From the NCBI GenBank assembly GCA_017516345.1, contig JAFXDC010000018.1, forward strand, positions 1 through 38,564: 38,564 bases of DNA. Reading direction: 5' to 3'. Source of the stretch: Clostridia bacterium (GTDB taxonomy: Bacteria > Bacillota > Clostridia > Christensenellales > QALW01). The translations under genes and the position numbers were made by a program. Below, one piece after another: positions 23,521 to 32,522 of the stretch; position 1 is the stretch's first letter, and every line of letters begins with the position of its first letter. The notes beneath the pieces are model-generated. The model saw only the letters and a program-made list of their open reading frames with translations. It did no database searches and was not told the DNA's origin.

Positions 23521-24267
23521 TTAGGCTCTGCGCTTTCTGAAAAGCAACGCAATTGCCACCGAAAGCACCAGAAGCACCCCTGCAAGGGGAGCGATGTATT
23601 TTTCCAGCCCGAAGGGAAGCACGATGGTGGGCTTGGGGGTGGGAGCGGGAGTGGTTGAGTCGGGAAGAGCGGAGGCGGTATCATCAGGAAGGCTGTAGTG
23701 ATGCTGCCGAGCCAGGGTGATGCCCATTGAGTCGGCATAAGAGATCATCTCATCGGTGGCTCTTGCCTCGGCGGGAAGCAGTATTTTGTTTGCACCGCAT
23801 GAGCTTGCCGCATCCACTGCCTGCTTATCCGGGGAATCGGCAATATACCATTTACCGTAGCAGTCGCCTGCTTTTTCAAGAGCCTCCGTGGATGCCGAGG
23901 CAACCACGTAGCGCTTGAGGTTATACTGTGAAGCATATTGATTCAGTGCGCTGCACATCTGAGGGGTCTTGACGTCAAAAACCGGAACAAGAGCGGTGCA
24001 TTGCTGAAAAACGTCGGAAAAGCCGAAGGATTCCCCGCCTATGGGTATGATGGGATTATCCCTGACCGGAGCAACCGTAAATAAGGCGTAGGAGATGGGA
24101 CCGCCGTGCTGTGATAGGTTGGCAAGCTTTTTACGGGAATCCACCACCTCTACGTACTCTATATAGGTTGCGGGGCGAGTCGACATAGGCTCCAAGGCGT
24201 CTGCATCTGTGCAGAATGAGGTCAAAGCGACTACTATAGCAATGGAGAATATCAAAAAGTGTTTCAT
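23521..24267 (-). CDS. Unknown type-I membrane surface protein
   Basis: A 248-residue protein with a signal peptide (MKHFLIFSIAIVVALTSFC), a soluble extracellular region of about 170 residues, a Thr/Pro stalk (TTPAPTPKPT), one C-terminal transmembrane helix and an RKRRA stop-transfer tail. I do not recognise the domain. A stretch near residues 140-190 (KILLPAEA, MISYADSMGITL) weakly recalls the C-terminal half of GDPD barrels, and the next gene is a GDPD, but no catalytic motif is present. The start at 24267 follows GAAAGGAAAG; an in-frame ATG 24 codons upstream lies almost at the transcription start and lacks a ribosome binding site. Confidence 0.72.
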   Translation of the reverse strand: MKHFLIFSIAIVVALTSFCTDADALEPMSTRPATYIEYVEVVDSRKKLANLSQHGGPISYALFTVAPVRDNPIIPIGGESFGFSDVFQQCTALVPVFDVKTPQMCSALNQYASQYNLKRYVVASASTEALEKAGDCYGKWYIADSPDKQAVDAASSCGANKILLPAEARATDEMISYADSMGITLARQHHYSLPDDTASALPDSTTPAPTPKPTIVLPFGLEKYIAPLAGVLLVLSVAIALLFRKRRA

Positions 24268-24344
24268 TTGGCTTTCCTTTCGGGAGTGGTAACAATAATA
24301 ACGATGATGATAACGTTGATACAACGGATAGTCATACATAGTTT

Positions 24345-24373
24345 ATTATAACCTTTAACTTGATCAGAGTCAA
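24345..24373 (-). promoter_or_regulatory. Promoter of the surface protein-GDPD operon
   Basis: On the minus strand TTGACT (24368-24373), a 17-nt spacer and TATAAT (24345-24350), about 75 bp before the chosen start codon. Confidence 0.78.
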
Positions 24374-24547
24374 CAGCAGAAACGAAATTATCATGATTTT
24401 TGACAAAATTACACGCACATTGTCGTTTTTTTCGCTCGAGCGGCGGAGGAAATTGGGAAGACATATAAAAATTGGGGTTTTTTGTGCGCGGAAGGGATAA
24501 AAATCAACATAAAAACAAAAATTAAGTCAAAGCTTGCGTTTTTTCTC

Positions 24548-24576
24548 TTTATTAATAAGGAGTTATGTGATATAAT
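24548..24576 (+). promoter_or_regulatory. Promoter of the mreB-like gene (extended -10)
   Basis: TATAAT (24571-24576) is preceded by TGA, an extended -10. A weak -35 (TTTATT, 24548-24553) lies 17 nt upstream. In the 5' leader ATCTC (24626-24630) can pair with GAGAT (24641-24645), which contains part of the Shine-Dalgarno of the gene. The rest of the 380-bp divergent spacer shows nothing clear. Confidence 0.62.
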
Positions 24577-24649
24577 AAACTTGGAAAAGTATTTTTGCAG
24601 AGCCTCACGACAGGCTTTGAGGGAAATCTCGAAAAAATCGGAGATATAT

Positions 24650-25687
24650 ATGTTTGGATGGTTTAATTGGTTTAAAGCGGTGGATATCGGAATAGATATG
24701 GGCACCTCCAGCGTGCTTATCTACTGCAAGGGCAGAGGTATTGTTTTGCGCGAGCCCGCAGTAGCGGCGGTGGAAAAGGGCACCAACGAGGTCAAGGGCG
24801 TGGGCGTTGAGGCTCAGCGTATGCTGGGCAGGACCCCGGGCAATATAATTGCGGTCCGCCCCCTTAAAAACGGAGTGATCTCGGACGACATGGTGACCCT
24901 TAAGATGCTTCAGATGTTCATCCTTAAATGGAAGGGCAGAAAAAGCCTTAAGAATGCAAGGGTGATGGTATGCGTGCCCAGCGGAGTCACCGACGTTGAG
25001 GAGCGCGCCGTCAAGAAGGTGGCGTACGATCTTGGCGCAAAGGAGGTCTTCGTGCTTGAGGAGCCCCGCGCGGCCGCCATAGGTGCGGGACTTGATATCT
25101 CTCAGCCTCGCGGATGCATGGTGGTGGATATCGGAGGCGGTACTACGGATATCGCGGTGATCTCCATGGGAAAATGCGTCATAAGCACCTCGCTGAAGGT
25201 GGCGGGGGACAAGATGGACGAGGCGGTGGTGCGCTACATAAAGAAAAAGCATAACCTCCTGATCGGGGAGAGGACGGCGGAGCTTATAAAGATGAATATC
25301 GGCACCGCTTACCCAAGGACCGAGACCCTTTATACCAAGGTGAACGGTCGAAATCTGCTTACCGGTCTGCCCAAGACGGTAACCGTGTCAAGCGAGGAGA
25401 TACGCCAGGCACTAAGCGAGAATCTCAGCGCCCTGACCCAGGGTGTGCACTCGGTTTTGGAAAAGACCCCGCCCGAGCTTGCGGCGGATATATACGTAAA
25501 CGGCATATGCATGACGGGCGGCGGAAGCCTGCTGTTCGGGCTTGATAAGCTCTTCAGCGAGACCTTCAGGGTAAACTGCTACATATCGGACGACCCGTTA
25601 AGCTGTGTGGCGTTGGGTGCGGGGGTATGCCTTGAGCATCTTGCGGCGCCCTCTGCGGATGATATGTTTCTTGACGATATCGTTTAA
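24650..25687 (+). CDS. MreB/Mbl-family actin-like protein
   Basis: A 345-residue bacterial actin homologue. Phosphate 1 is IGIDMGTSSVLIYCKGRG, phosphate 2 is VVDIGGGTTDIAV and the adenosine motif is MTGGGSLLFGLDKL. The N-terminal MFGWFNWFK could be an amphipathic membrane-binding helix like that of MreB. No mreC or mreD follows; instead a membrane-anchored beta-propeller gene does, so this is probably an accessory paralogue. The start at 24650 is chosen for GGAG 6 nt upstream and for family length; the frame extends 56 codons further upstream through the promoter. Cytoplasmic, at the membrane. Confidence 0.88.
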   Translation: MFGWFNWFKAVDIGIDMGTSSVLIYCKGRGIVLREPAVAAVEKGTNEVKGVGVEAQRMLGRTPGNIIAVRPLKNGVISDDMVTLKMLQMFILKWKGRKSLKNARVMVCVPSGVTDVEERAVKKVAYDLGAKEVFVLEEPRAAAIGAGLDISQPRGCMVVDIGGGTTDIAVISMGKCVISTSLKVAGDKMDEAVVRYIKKKHNLLIGERTAELIKMNIGTAYPRTETLYTKVNGRNLLTGLPKTVTVSSEEIRQALSENLSALTQGVHSVLEKTPPELAADIYVNGICMTGGGSLLFGLDKLFSETFRVNCYISDDPLSCVALGAGVCLEHLAAPSADDMFLDDIV

Positions 25688-25740
25688 TGCATCTAAGGTG
25701 AGCGCCCAATGCGGAGCGGTAAGCCGAAGCAGAGATGCAT
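25687..25740 (+). other. Possible structured leader between the mreB-like and propeller genes
   Basis: ATGCATCT (25687-25694, overlapping the last base of the upstream stop codon) pairs with AGATGCAT (25733-25740). It encloses 38 nt rich in short GC elements (GAGCGCCC, GCGGAGCGG, GTAAGCCGAAGC). A second small hairpin (GTGC/GCAC) follows at about 25767-25780, before the AAAAAGGAG of the next gene. I cannot match it to a known riboswitch class. Confidence 0.35.
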
Positions 25741-25797
25741 CATTAATAAAAACCACTTAATAAGCGGTGCGGGAACGCACTAAAAAGGAGTAAGAAT

Positions 25798-27474
25798 ATG
25801 CCCGAGCTTTTGGAGACCCTGGTACAGGCCGTCGCATCGGTATGCGCCCTCGGAGTGGGCGTGGGGGCTGTGTTTATGCAGTTCCGTCACGGCGGCGCGG
25901 TGTGCCAAAGACCCATTGAGGGGGAAAAGAATAACGAGGTAAGGACGGTGGACAAGGCGGACAACCTGAGCCTTGCCGTTCCTCATCCCGTGGAGGAGAC
26001 CAAGCCCGAGAGGCTTGGCTTTAAGTGGGAATCCGACGTAGAGATAAAGGAGCGCGACGTTTGCTTTGAGGGGGATTATACCAAGCTTGAGGGCGTAATT
26101 ACCTTCAGAGGGGATCAAAACCGCAGCGGCGGCTCTTACGGAAGGGCGGATATAAGCACTAAAAGGCTTAAGCGGCTTGCCGAGGTAAAGACCGGAAGGC
26201 TGGACAAGACCAACGGACGGGGAAAATACTGGACGGGAAGCGGATGGACGGGTCAGCCCATCATCATAAAATGGGATGAGCAGACAAGAAGCATAATGAA
26301 TCTCTACGAGCATAAGAAAAACAAGGAGCTTGTGGAGGTGATATATCCCACCATGGACGGCAACATCTATTTTCTGGATCTTGCCGACGGCACTCCCACA
26401 AGGGATAAGGTGGTGCTTGGCATGCCCATAAAGGGAACCGGCTCACTGCACCCCGAGGGTAAGCCCGTATTTATAGCGGGCGCGGGGGATTCCATGGGAG
26501 AAAAGTGCGCCCGAAGCTTTATTGTGGATCTTACCTGCGGCAAGGTGCATGAGATAGGCTACGACGACCCGTTTGCGCCAAGAGAGGATCACAATCGCTT
26601 CCACGGCTACGATTCCTCACCGCTGTATTATCCCAAGGAGGATATGGTGCTTCAGCCCTCGGAAAACGGCATAATATATACCACAAGGCTCAACTGCGCG
26701 ACCGAGGGGGACTCCTTCAGCATTGCGCCCGAGGTCATAAGCCGTACAAGGTATTCAAATGACCGTTCGGGCAAGGAGAAATTCTGGCTTGGCATGGAAT
26801 CCTCCTGTGTAATGTGGAAAAATTATATGTATATTGCCGATAACGGTGGCAATCTGATGTGTTGGGACGTAAATAAAATGGAGCTTGTATGGGCTTGCGA
26901 CACGGTGGACGACTCCAACGCATCCCCTGTTTTTGAGCAGGATGAGGACGGTAACGGCTACATCTATATTTCCACAAGCCTGCACTTTACAAAGGATGAA
27001 AAGGGCTACGGTGAGGTGCCCGTGTGGAAGATAAATGCCTGCACGGGGGAGAAGATATGGCAAAGAAGCTATCATTGCGGCACCATGGAGGGTGTTTCGG
27101 GCGGCGTTCAGGCCACCTGTCTGCTTGGAAGGAACGGACTGAAGGACCTGGTCTTCTTTGCGATCGCCCGTACGGGAGGCTTTGACAAGGGTCTGCTCGT
27201 GGCGCTTGATAAAAGGACGGGCAGTGAGGTATGGCGGGTAAAGCTTAACCATTACGTATGGTCCTCCCCCTTGGGAATATATGACAACGAGGGCAAGGGA
27301 TATATCATCCAATGCGACTCGGACGGCAATATGATGCTCTTTGACGGACTTAGCGGCGAGCTCTGCGACGCCATAAATCTTGGAAGCAACATCGAGGCCA
27401 CCCCTTCGGCGTTTGAAAATACCGTCGTGGTGGGCACCAGAGGACAGCGTATCTGCCTTGTTAAGGTGGAATAA
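25798..27474 (+). CDS. Membrane-anchored PQQ-like beta-propeller repeat protein
   Basis: A 558-residue protein. Residues 4-27 are a hydrophobic anchor. A charged region leads to a conserved-looking LEGVITFRGDQNRSGGSYG. Then come repeated blades of PQQ/quinoprotein type: DGNIYFLDLADG, NGGNLMCWDVNKMELVW, PVWKINACTGEKIWQRSY, GLLVALDKRTGSEVWRV and DGNMMLFDGLSGEL. Such propellers usually bind proteins or carbohydrates outside the cell; nothing suggests a bound PQQ cofactor. The ATG follows AAAAAGGAG. It lies 110 bp after the mreB-like gene on the same strand with no terminator between them, so it may connect the actin-like protein to the envelope (inference). Confidence 0.82.
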   Translation: MPELLETLVQAVASVCALGVGVGAVFMQFRHGGAVCQRPIEGEKNNEVRTVDKADNLSLAVPHPVEETKPERLGFKWESDVEIKERDVCFEGDYTKLEGVITFRGDQNRSGGSYGRADISTKRLKRLAEVKTGRLDKTNGRGKYWTGSGWTGQPIIIKWDEQTRSIMNLYEHKKNKELVEVIYPTMDGNIYFLDLADGTPTRDKVVLGMPIKGTGSLHPEGKPVFIAGAGDSMGEKCARSFIVDLTCGKVHEIGYDDPFAPREDHNRFHGYDSSPLYYPKEDMVLQPSENGIIYTTRLNCATEGDSFSIAPEVISRTRYSNDRSGKEKFWLGMESSCVMWKNYMYIADNGGNLMCWDVNKMELVWACDTVDDSNASPVFEQDEDGNGYIYISTSLHFTKDEKGYGEVPVWKINACTGEKIWQRSYHCGTMEGVSGGVQATCLLGRNGLKDLVFFAIARTGGFDKGLLVALDKRTGSEVWRVKLNHYVWSSPLGIYDNEGKGYIIQCDSDGNMMLFDGLSGELCDAINLGSNIEATPSAFENTVVVGTRGQRICLVKVE

Positions 27475-27506
27475 GCCGTATTTTGGATAAAGAACGAAAA
27501 AAACGC

Positions 27507-27535
27507 TTGTGAAAAATTCAAAAAAGGCATACAAT
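27507..27535 (+). promoter_or_regulatory. asnS promoter
   Basis: TTGTGA (27507-27512), a 17-nt spacer and TACAAT (27530-27535). The leader to the ATG is about 60 nt and shows no T-box. Confidence 0.75.
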
Positions 27536-27602
27536 ACAGTATCAACGTTTTAATATAAGATCCGATATTTTCAGCAGTTAAAGCATAGGAGGATTGAAAA
27601 AT

Positions 27603-29000
27603 ATGCACTATACCCTTATTAAAGATATTTTTGCCTGCCCCGAGCAGTATGCGGGCAAGGAGGTAACCGTTGCGGGATGGGCTCGCACCATTCGCGACAG
27701 CAAAGTGATAGGCTTTGTTCAGCTTAACGACGGAAGCTGCTTTAACAATATTCAGGCCGTGCTCAACAAGGACAGCGTTGCGGATTTCGACCGTATAGTT
27801 CACCTTGGAGTGGGAAGTGCGCTTATCATCACCGGAAGACTTGAGCTTACCCCCGATGCCAAGCAGCCCTTCGAGCTTCAGGTAACCGACATCGCGGTGG
27901 AGGGAGCAAGCGCGCAGGACTATCCTCTGCAGAAAAAGCGCCACACTATGGAGTTTTTGCGTACCATGCCCCATCTGCGTCAGCGCACCAATACCTTAAG
28001 CGCGGCATACCGTATGCGCTCCCTTGCATCCTTTGCCATCCACAGCTTCTTTAACAGCCGCGGCTTTGTTTATATGCACACCCCCATCGTGACCGCGAGC
28101 GATTGCGAGGGCGCGGGCGAGATGTTCCAGCTTACCACCCTTGATATTTCCAACCCGCCCCGCACCGAGGACGGAAGCGTGGATTTCTCCCAGGATTTCT
28201 TCGGTAAAAAGGTGGGTCTGACGGTAAGCGGACAGCTTATGGGTGAGAGTGCCGCCATGGCATTCGGAAGGATCTACACCTTCGGCCCCACCTTCCGTGC
28301 GGAGAAGAGCTATACCGCCCGCCACGCCGCAGAGTTCTGGATGATAGAGCCCGAGATGGCCTTCTGCGACCTTGCGGGTGATATGGAGATCGCCGAGGAT
28401 ATGATCAAATACGTGCTTAACTACTGCATGAAGAACGCTCCCGACGAGCTTGCCTTCTTCAATCAGTTCCTTGATAACGGACTTATCGACCGCCTCAACA
28501 ACGTGGTAAATACCGAGCACTTTAAGCGCATCACCTATACCGAGGCCATCGAGCTGCTCAAAAACAGCGGCAAGAAGTTTGATTACCCCGTAGAATGGGG
28601 CTGCGACCTTGCCACCGAGCACGAGAGATACATCACCGAGGAGGTCTTCGGCTGCCCCGTGTTCGTTACCGACTATCCCAAGGAGATAAAATCCTTCTAC
28701 ATGAAGCAGAACCCCGACGGCAAGACGGTTGCGGCGGTGGATCTGCTGGTTCCCGGCATTGGCGAGATAATCGGCGGCTCACAGCGTGAGGACGATGCCG
28801 ACAAGCTGGTTGCCCGCATGCAGGAGCTTGGTATGGATATAGAGAGCTATCAGTGGTATATAGACCTTCGCAGGTTCGGCGGTGCCACCCACTCGGGCTT
28901 CGGACTTGGCTTTGAGCGTCTGTTGATGTACATCACGGGCATCGCCAATATCCGCGACATCCTCCCCTTCCCCCGTACCACCGGCAGCTGCGAGCTGTAA
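27603..29000 (+). CDS. asnS: Asparaginyl-tRNA synthetase
   Basis: A 465-residue class IIb synthetase. The N-terminal OB-fold anticodon-binding domain spans about 1-100 ([25 protein letters not shown]). Motif 2 is [11 protein letters not shown], with [11 protein letters not shown] just after, and motif 3 is [16 protein letters not shown] near the C-terminus. AsnRS is preferred over AspRS because of the AEFWMIEPE context, the SGQLMGE segment and the typical ending [11 protein letters not shown]. It charges tRNA-Asn. The start is ATG at 27603: AGGAGG ends 10 nt before it, whereas the in-frame TTG at 27594 is only 1 nt from AGGAGG. Transcribed from its own promoter. Confidence 0.94.
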   Translation: MHYTLIKDIFACPEQYAGKEVTVAGWARTIRDSKVIGFVQLNDGSCFNNIQAVLNKDSVADFDRIVHLGVGSALIITGRLELTPDAKQPFELQVTDIAVEGASAQDYPLQKKRHTMEFLRTMPHLRQRTNTLSAAYRMRSLASFAIHSFFNSRGFVYMHTPIVTASDCEGAGEMFQLTTLDISNPPRTEDGSVDFSQDFFGKKVGLTVSGQLMGESAAMAFGRIYTFGPTFRAEKSYTARHAAEFWMIEPEMAFCDLAGDMEIAEDMIKYVLNYCMKNAPDELAFFNQFLDNGLIDRLNNVVNTEHFKRITYTEAIELLKNSGKKFDYPVEWGCDLATEHERYITEEVFGCPVFVTDYPKEIKSFYMKQNPDGKTVAAVDLLVPGIGEIIGGSQREDDADKLVARMQELGMDIESYQWYIDLRRFGGATHSGFGLGFERLLMYITGIANIRDILPFPRTTGSCEL

Positions 29001-29021
29001 TTCTCATCATTAAGACAGAAT

Positions 29022-29056
29022 AATCACGACCACCGGCTAAGCCGGTGGTCGTGATT
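29022..29056. other. Perfect 16-bp palindromic hairpin between asnS and recD2
   Basis: AATCACGACCACCGGC (29022-29037) and its exact complement (29041-29056) flank TAA. No T run follows on either strand, so it is either a terminator that lacks its U-tract, an mRNA 3'-end stabiliser, or a protein-binding cruciform. The recD2 promoter begins 14 bp further on. Confidence 0.75.
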
Positions 29057-29070
29057 GCTTACGGAAGATG

Positions 29071-29100
29071 TTGACAAAGGGGATTTGGAGAGGGTATAAT
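29071..29100 (+). promoter_or_regulatory. Consensus promoter of recD2-comF
   Basis: TTGACA (29071-29076) and TATAAT (29095-29100), both perfect consensus, are 18 nt apart. Transcription near 29107 excludes start codons upstream of it. Confidence 0.78.
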
Positions 29101-29133
29101 CATAGAGATAATAATGAATTTGCAGGGAAGAGC

Positions 29134-31386
29134 ATGGAAAAGCTGACGGGTAGTGTATACAATATAATATATCGCAACGAGGCAAACGGATACACCGTGT
29201 TTGAGCTTGGGGGAGAGACCGAGCTGACGGTGGTATGCGGCAGCTTTGCCACCCTTTCCGAGGGCGAATACGTTCAGGTGCGGGGGCAATGGAAGCAGCA
29301 TCCGCAGTACGGTCTGCAGTTTGCCGCAGAGGGATACGAGGCGGTAAAGCCGGACAGCCTGGCGGGAATAGAGGAATATCTTGCCTCGGGGGTCATAAGG
29401 GGTATAGGCCCAAGCACGGCGCGTGCCATCGTGGACGTTTTCGGCTTTGATGCTCTTGATATCATGGAGATGGCGCCCAACAGGCTTATCGAGGTGCCGG
29501 GCATCGGCAAGGCAAAGGCAGAGATGATCTCCAAAAGCTATGCGGAGGTGGCGGCGCTCAGGCAGGACACCATGTTTTTGCAGTCCCTTGGGCTTGGAAA
29601 CAATATGTGCGCCCGCATAATAAAGGCCTACGGAAGCGGGGTGCAGATGAGGGTAAAGGCAAACCCGTATGCATTGATCGACGACGTTGACGGCATTGGC
29701 TTCCGCACGGCGGACTCCATAGCGGCAAGCCTTGGAATTGCAAAAATGGATCCCTATCGCATAAGCGGGGGACTTATATATCTTTTAAAGGAGGCAGAGG
29801 GAGAGGGACACGTTTTTCTTCCTCTTGATGAGCTTATAATAAGAGGCGCGGCTCTGCTTGGAGTGGAGCAGGACAGTGTCAGAGAGCGCATTGCCGACGA
29901 CGTGCTTTTAGGCAAGCTGACCCTGCGCGAAAAAGATGGGGGCAAGGAGATATATCTGCCCTGGCTCTACAGATTTCAACAGGGGTGTGCCAAGAAGCTT
30001 ATTTCCCTTAACGAGTCGGGGGAGAATCTTTATAAGGAAAAGGAGCTTTTGCAGACCGAGCGCGAGGGTGGCATAGAGCTTGCGCCCGAGCAGCGTCAGG
30101 CGGTGCGTACCGCCCTTCAAAACGGAGTATGCGTTATTACGGGCGGCCCGGGAACCGGAAAGACCACCATCATAAAATGCATACTTGCTCTGCTTTACCG
30201 CCACGGACAGCGTGTGGCACTGTGCGCCCCCACGGGTAGGGCGGCAAAGAGGATGACCGAGGCCACGGGAACCGATGCAAGGACCATCCATCGCATGCTT
30301 GATTATTCTCCCGACGGAGGCTTCAAGGTAAACAGAGAGGCTCCCCTTGAGGCGGACGCCCTTATAGTGGACGAGGCCTCCATGATAGATATACATATAA
30401 TGTACTCCCTGCTTGATGCTCTGCCTCATGGGTGCAGACTTTTGATAGTGGGGGATGCCGACCAGCTCCCGAGCGTGGGTGCGGGCAACGTTTTGAGGGA
30501 TATAATCTCCTCGGGAGTCATTCCAACGGTAAGATTAAGCAAGATCTTCCGTCAGGAGGAGAACAGCATGATAATCCTCAATGCCCACGCCATCAACGCA
30601 GGAAGAGTGCCCGAAATGAGCAACAAAAGCAAGGATTTCTTCTTTGAGGCCTGTCAGGATGAGGTGACGGCGGCAAGGACGGTGCTCGCCCTTTGCAGTA
30701 AAAGACTTCCGGGATATTTTAATATAGATCCCGTAAGGGATATCCAGGTGCTGTGCCCCCAAAAGAAGGGGGAGTGCGGAGTGGTCAGAATGAATGCTCT
30801 GCTTCAACAGCAGCTCAATCCCCCCTGCGGCGCCGAGGTCAAGGCGGGGGAATACACCCTGCGCATCGGGGATAAGGTCATGCAGATACGCAACAATTAC
30901 GATATCAAATGGCGCAGACTGACCGACAAGCACGTGCTCCAGGAGGGTCAGGGCATATTTAACGGCGATATCGGATACGTAACATTGGTGGAGAGCGGTG
31001 GGGTCACCGTGACCTTCGAGGACGGCAAGGAGGCATACTACGACAGCGCGCTTGCGGACGATCTGATGCTTGCATATGCCATAAGCGTGCATAAAAGCCA
31101 GGGGTGCGAGTTCAAGGTTGTGGTCATCCCCCTTATAAGCGGTCCGCCCATGCTGTATGCAAGAAATCTGCTCTATACCGCGGTCACAAGAGCCAAGCAG
31201 GTGGTAATGCTGGTGGGAAGACGGCAGAGTGTGGAGATGATGGTGAAAAATAATATCATCAGCAAGCGCTACAGCTGCCTTGATGAGCTGTTAAGGATGC
31301 TCGCACTTCCCGCCGATGCTTTGTTTAACGGTGACGGACTCATACCACAGGAGGAAGAGCCGTTTGCGGTGGAGGACAATGCTTAA
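29134..31386 (+). CDS. recD2: RecD2-family ATP-dependent DNA helicase
   Basis: A 750-residue SF1B 5'-3' helicase. The N-terminal domain (MEKLTGSVYNIIYRNEANG) and tandem helix-hairpin-helix region (VIRGIGPSTARAI, IEVPGIGKAKAE) are typical of RecD2, which unlike RecD works without RecBC. Walker A GGPGTGKTT starts at residue 337. Further helicase motifs follow: APTGRAAKRM, VDEASMID, GDADQLPSVGAGNVL, LSKIFRQ and the C-terminal AYAISVHKSQGCEF and YTAVTRAK. The start is ATG at 29134, because the frame upstream precedes the transcription start. comF overlaps its end by 8 bp. A role in repair and recombination is established for the family. Confidence 0.93.
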   Translation: MEKLTGSVYNIIYRNEANGYTVFELGGETELTVVCGSFATLSEGEYVQVRGQWKQHPQYGLQFAAEGYEAVKPDSLAGIEEYLASGVIRGIGPSTARAIVDVFGFDALDIMEMAPNRLIEVPGIGKAKAEMISKSYAEVAALRQDTMFLQSLGLGNNMCARIIKAYGSGVQMRVKANPYALIDDVDGIGFRTADSIAASLGIAKMDPYRISGGLIYLLKEAEGEGHVFLPLDELIIRGAALLGVEQDSVRERIADDVLLGKLTLREKDGGKEIYLPWLYRFQQGCAKKLISLNESGENLYKEKELLQTEREGGIELAPEQRQAVRTALQNGVCVITGGPGTGKTTIIKCILALLYRHGQRVALCAPTGRAAKRMTEATGTDARTIHRMLDYSPDGGFKVNREAPLEADALIVDEASMIDIHIMYSLLDALPHGCRLLIVGDADQLPSVGAGNVLRDIISSGVIPTVRLSKIFRQEENSMIILNAHAINAGRVPEMSNKSKDFFFEACQDEVTAARTVLALCSKRLPGYFNIDPVRDIQVLCPQKKGECGVVRMNALLQQQLNPPCGAEVKAGEYTLRIGDKVMQIRNNYDIKWRRLTDKHVLQEGQGIFNGDIGYVTLVESGGVTVTFEDGKEAYYDSALADDLMLAYAISVHKSQGCEFKVVVIPLISGPPMLYARNLLYTAVTRAKQVVMLVGRRQSVEMMVKNNIISKRYSCLDELLRMLALPADALFNGDGLIPQEEEPFAVEDNA

Positions 31387-32128
31387 GGATCCAAGAGTAA
31401 AAAGAATAATAAAGATGCTTAAGGAGCTGATATACCCCGAGGGTTTTCCGTGCGTAGGATGCTGGAGCGAGGGGCGTCTGTATCAAAGAAATCTGTGCGC
31501 AAAATGCACCAAGACCCTGGAGCGCAACGTAAGGGTGTGCCCGGTGTGCGGAAGAAGCAACTATACGGGTCTGTGCGAGGATTGCCGCAAGGGCAGACAG
31601 TTCTCCAAGGCGATAGCGCCATATAAATATAAGGGAAGTGCAAAGGGAATGGTGATATCCCTGAAATATCGGGATGCCACCCACGCCGCCGACATTATGG
31701 CACAGGATATTGCCGCTATCTGGGATGATGATATCAGAGTAGACGTTATGACAGGGGTACCGTCAAGCCAAGAGGCGTTTATTAAAAGGGGATATAATCA
31801 AAGCTACGAGATAGCCACCCGCCTCAGTGAAATAATAAACGTGCCGTTCCGGGAGCTTATAGGCCTTAAAAGGTCGGGCAAAAGCCAACACTTTCTTACC
31901 AAGGAGCAAAGACGGCAGCAGTACATAGACAGCTTTTCCTGCATAGGTGACGTTAAAAACAAGCGAGTACTTCTTGTTGATGACGTTTTGACCACGGGTG
32001 CGACCGCAGATGCCTGTGCAAGGGTGCTGATCCAGAGCGGTGCTTTGGACGTATACGTTGCGGTTTTTGCATCGGTACCCTACAATACCGCCAAATATCA
32101 AAAGATCGCCAAAAAGAACAGTAAATAA
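31379..32128 (+). CDS. comF: ComF family protein (zinc finger and phosphoribosyltransferase-like)
   Basis: A 249-residue protein. Two zinc-binding pairs of CxxC motifs lie at 25/28 with 40/43 and at 54/57 with 66/69. The C-terminal half is a type I phosphoribosyltransferase fold with RVLLVDDVLTTGATAD as the PRPP-binding loop. ComF homologues are needed for DNA uptake in competent bacteria and contact the single-stranded DNA machinery, though their biochemical role is not settled. Its ATG (31379) lies within the last codons of recD2 (overlap of 8 bp, GGAGG upstream), so translation is coupled. This pairing suggests work on single-stranded DNA. Ends at a strong terminator. Confidence 0.88.
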   Translation: MLKDPRVKRIIKMLKELIYPEGFPCVGCWSEGRLYQRNLCAKCTKTLERNVRVCPVCGRSNYTGLCEDCRKGRQFSKAIAPYKYKGSAKGMVISLKYRDATHAADIMAQDIAAIWDDDIRVDVMTGVPSSQEAFIKRGYNQSYEIATRLSEIINVPFRELIGLKRSGKSQHFLTKEQRRQQYIDSFSCIGDVKNKRVLLVDDVLTTGATADACARVLIQSGALDVYVAVFASVPYNTAKYQKIAKKNSK

Positions 32129-32135
32129 TAGTATT

Positions 32136-32163
32136 AAAAAGCGCTCCGTGAGAGCGCTTTTTT
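32136..32163 (+). terminator. Intrinsic terminator of recD2-comF
   Basis: AAAAAGCGCTC (32136-32146) pairs with GAGCGCTTTTT (32152-32162) around CGTGA, with a T run to 32163. Repeat copy E starts at its edge. Confidence 0.93.
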
Positions 32164-32522
32164 GCGCCCCTGCGGGGGTCGTCCGCCCACCCCCTTGGCG
32201 CGCGCCCGCGCGCCTCGCCTTCGGCATCGGCGCGCTGCGCCTTGCGCCTTCGCGCAAGTCGGGGCGGCTATCGCCTCCTCGGGCGCGCTTCTGTCCTCGG
32301 GGTGGAGTGCAAAGGAAGGGGGGAATTGCGTATTTGTCTGTCCCCCGCGCCCGCGGGCGCATCCTTGCGGATGCACCCGCGCTTACGCTTGCACGCGTGC
32401 TTGCGCACTACTTGTGCAAGCGCTTTCGCCCCTTCGGGGCGAGGGCGCGTGTCGGTTCTTGGGTGGGATATAAGAGAAGATAGGATATAGAGTTTTTCTA
32501 TGTTTTTTGGGGCGTCGAGGCT
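32163..32522 (+). repeat. Structured intergenic repeat, copy E
   Basis: It lies between the convergent terminators of comF and trmD. It begins with the head hairpin GCCCC-TGC-GGGG, then CTTGCGC-CTTC-GCGCAAG, GGC...TATC...GCC, the invariant 19-mer (32295-32313), GGGGGGA...TCCCCC around TTGCGTATTTG, and the large GGGCGCATCC-TTGC-GGATGCACCC. The nested GCTTGCAC...GTGCAAGC stem is one pair longer than in the other copies. TCGCCCC-TTC-GGGGCGA follows. The tail GGGTGGGATATAAGAGAAGATAGG matches copies A and D closely. Confidence 0.88.
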
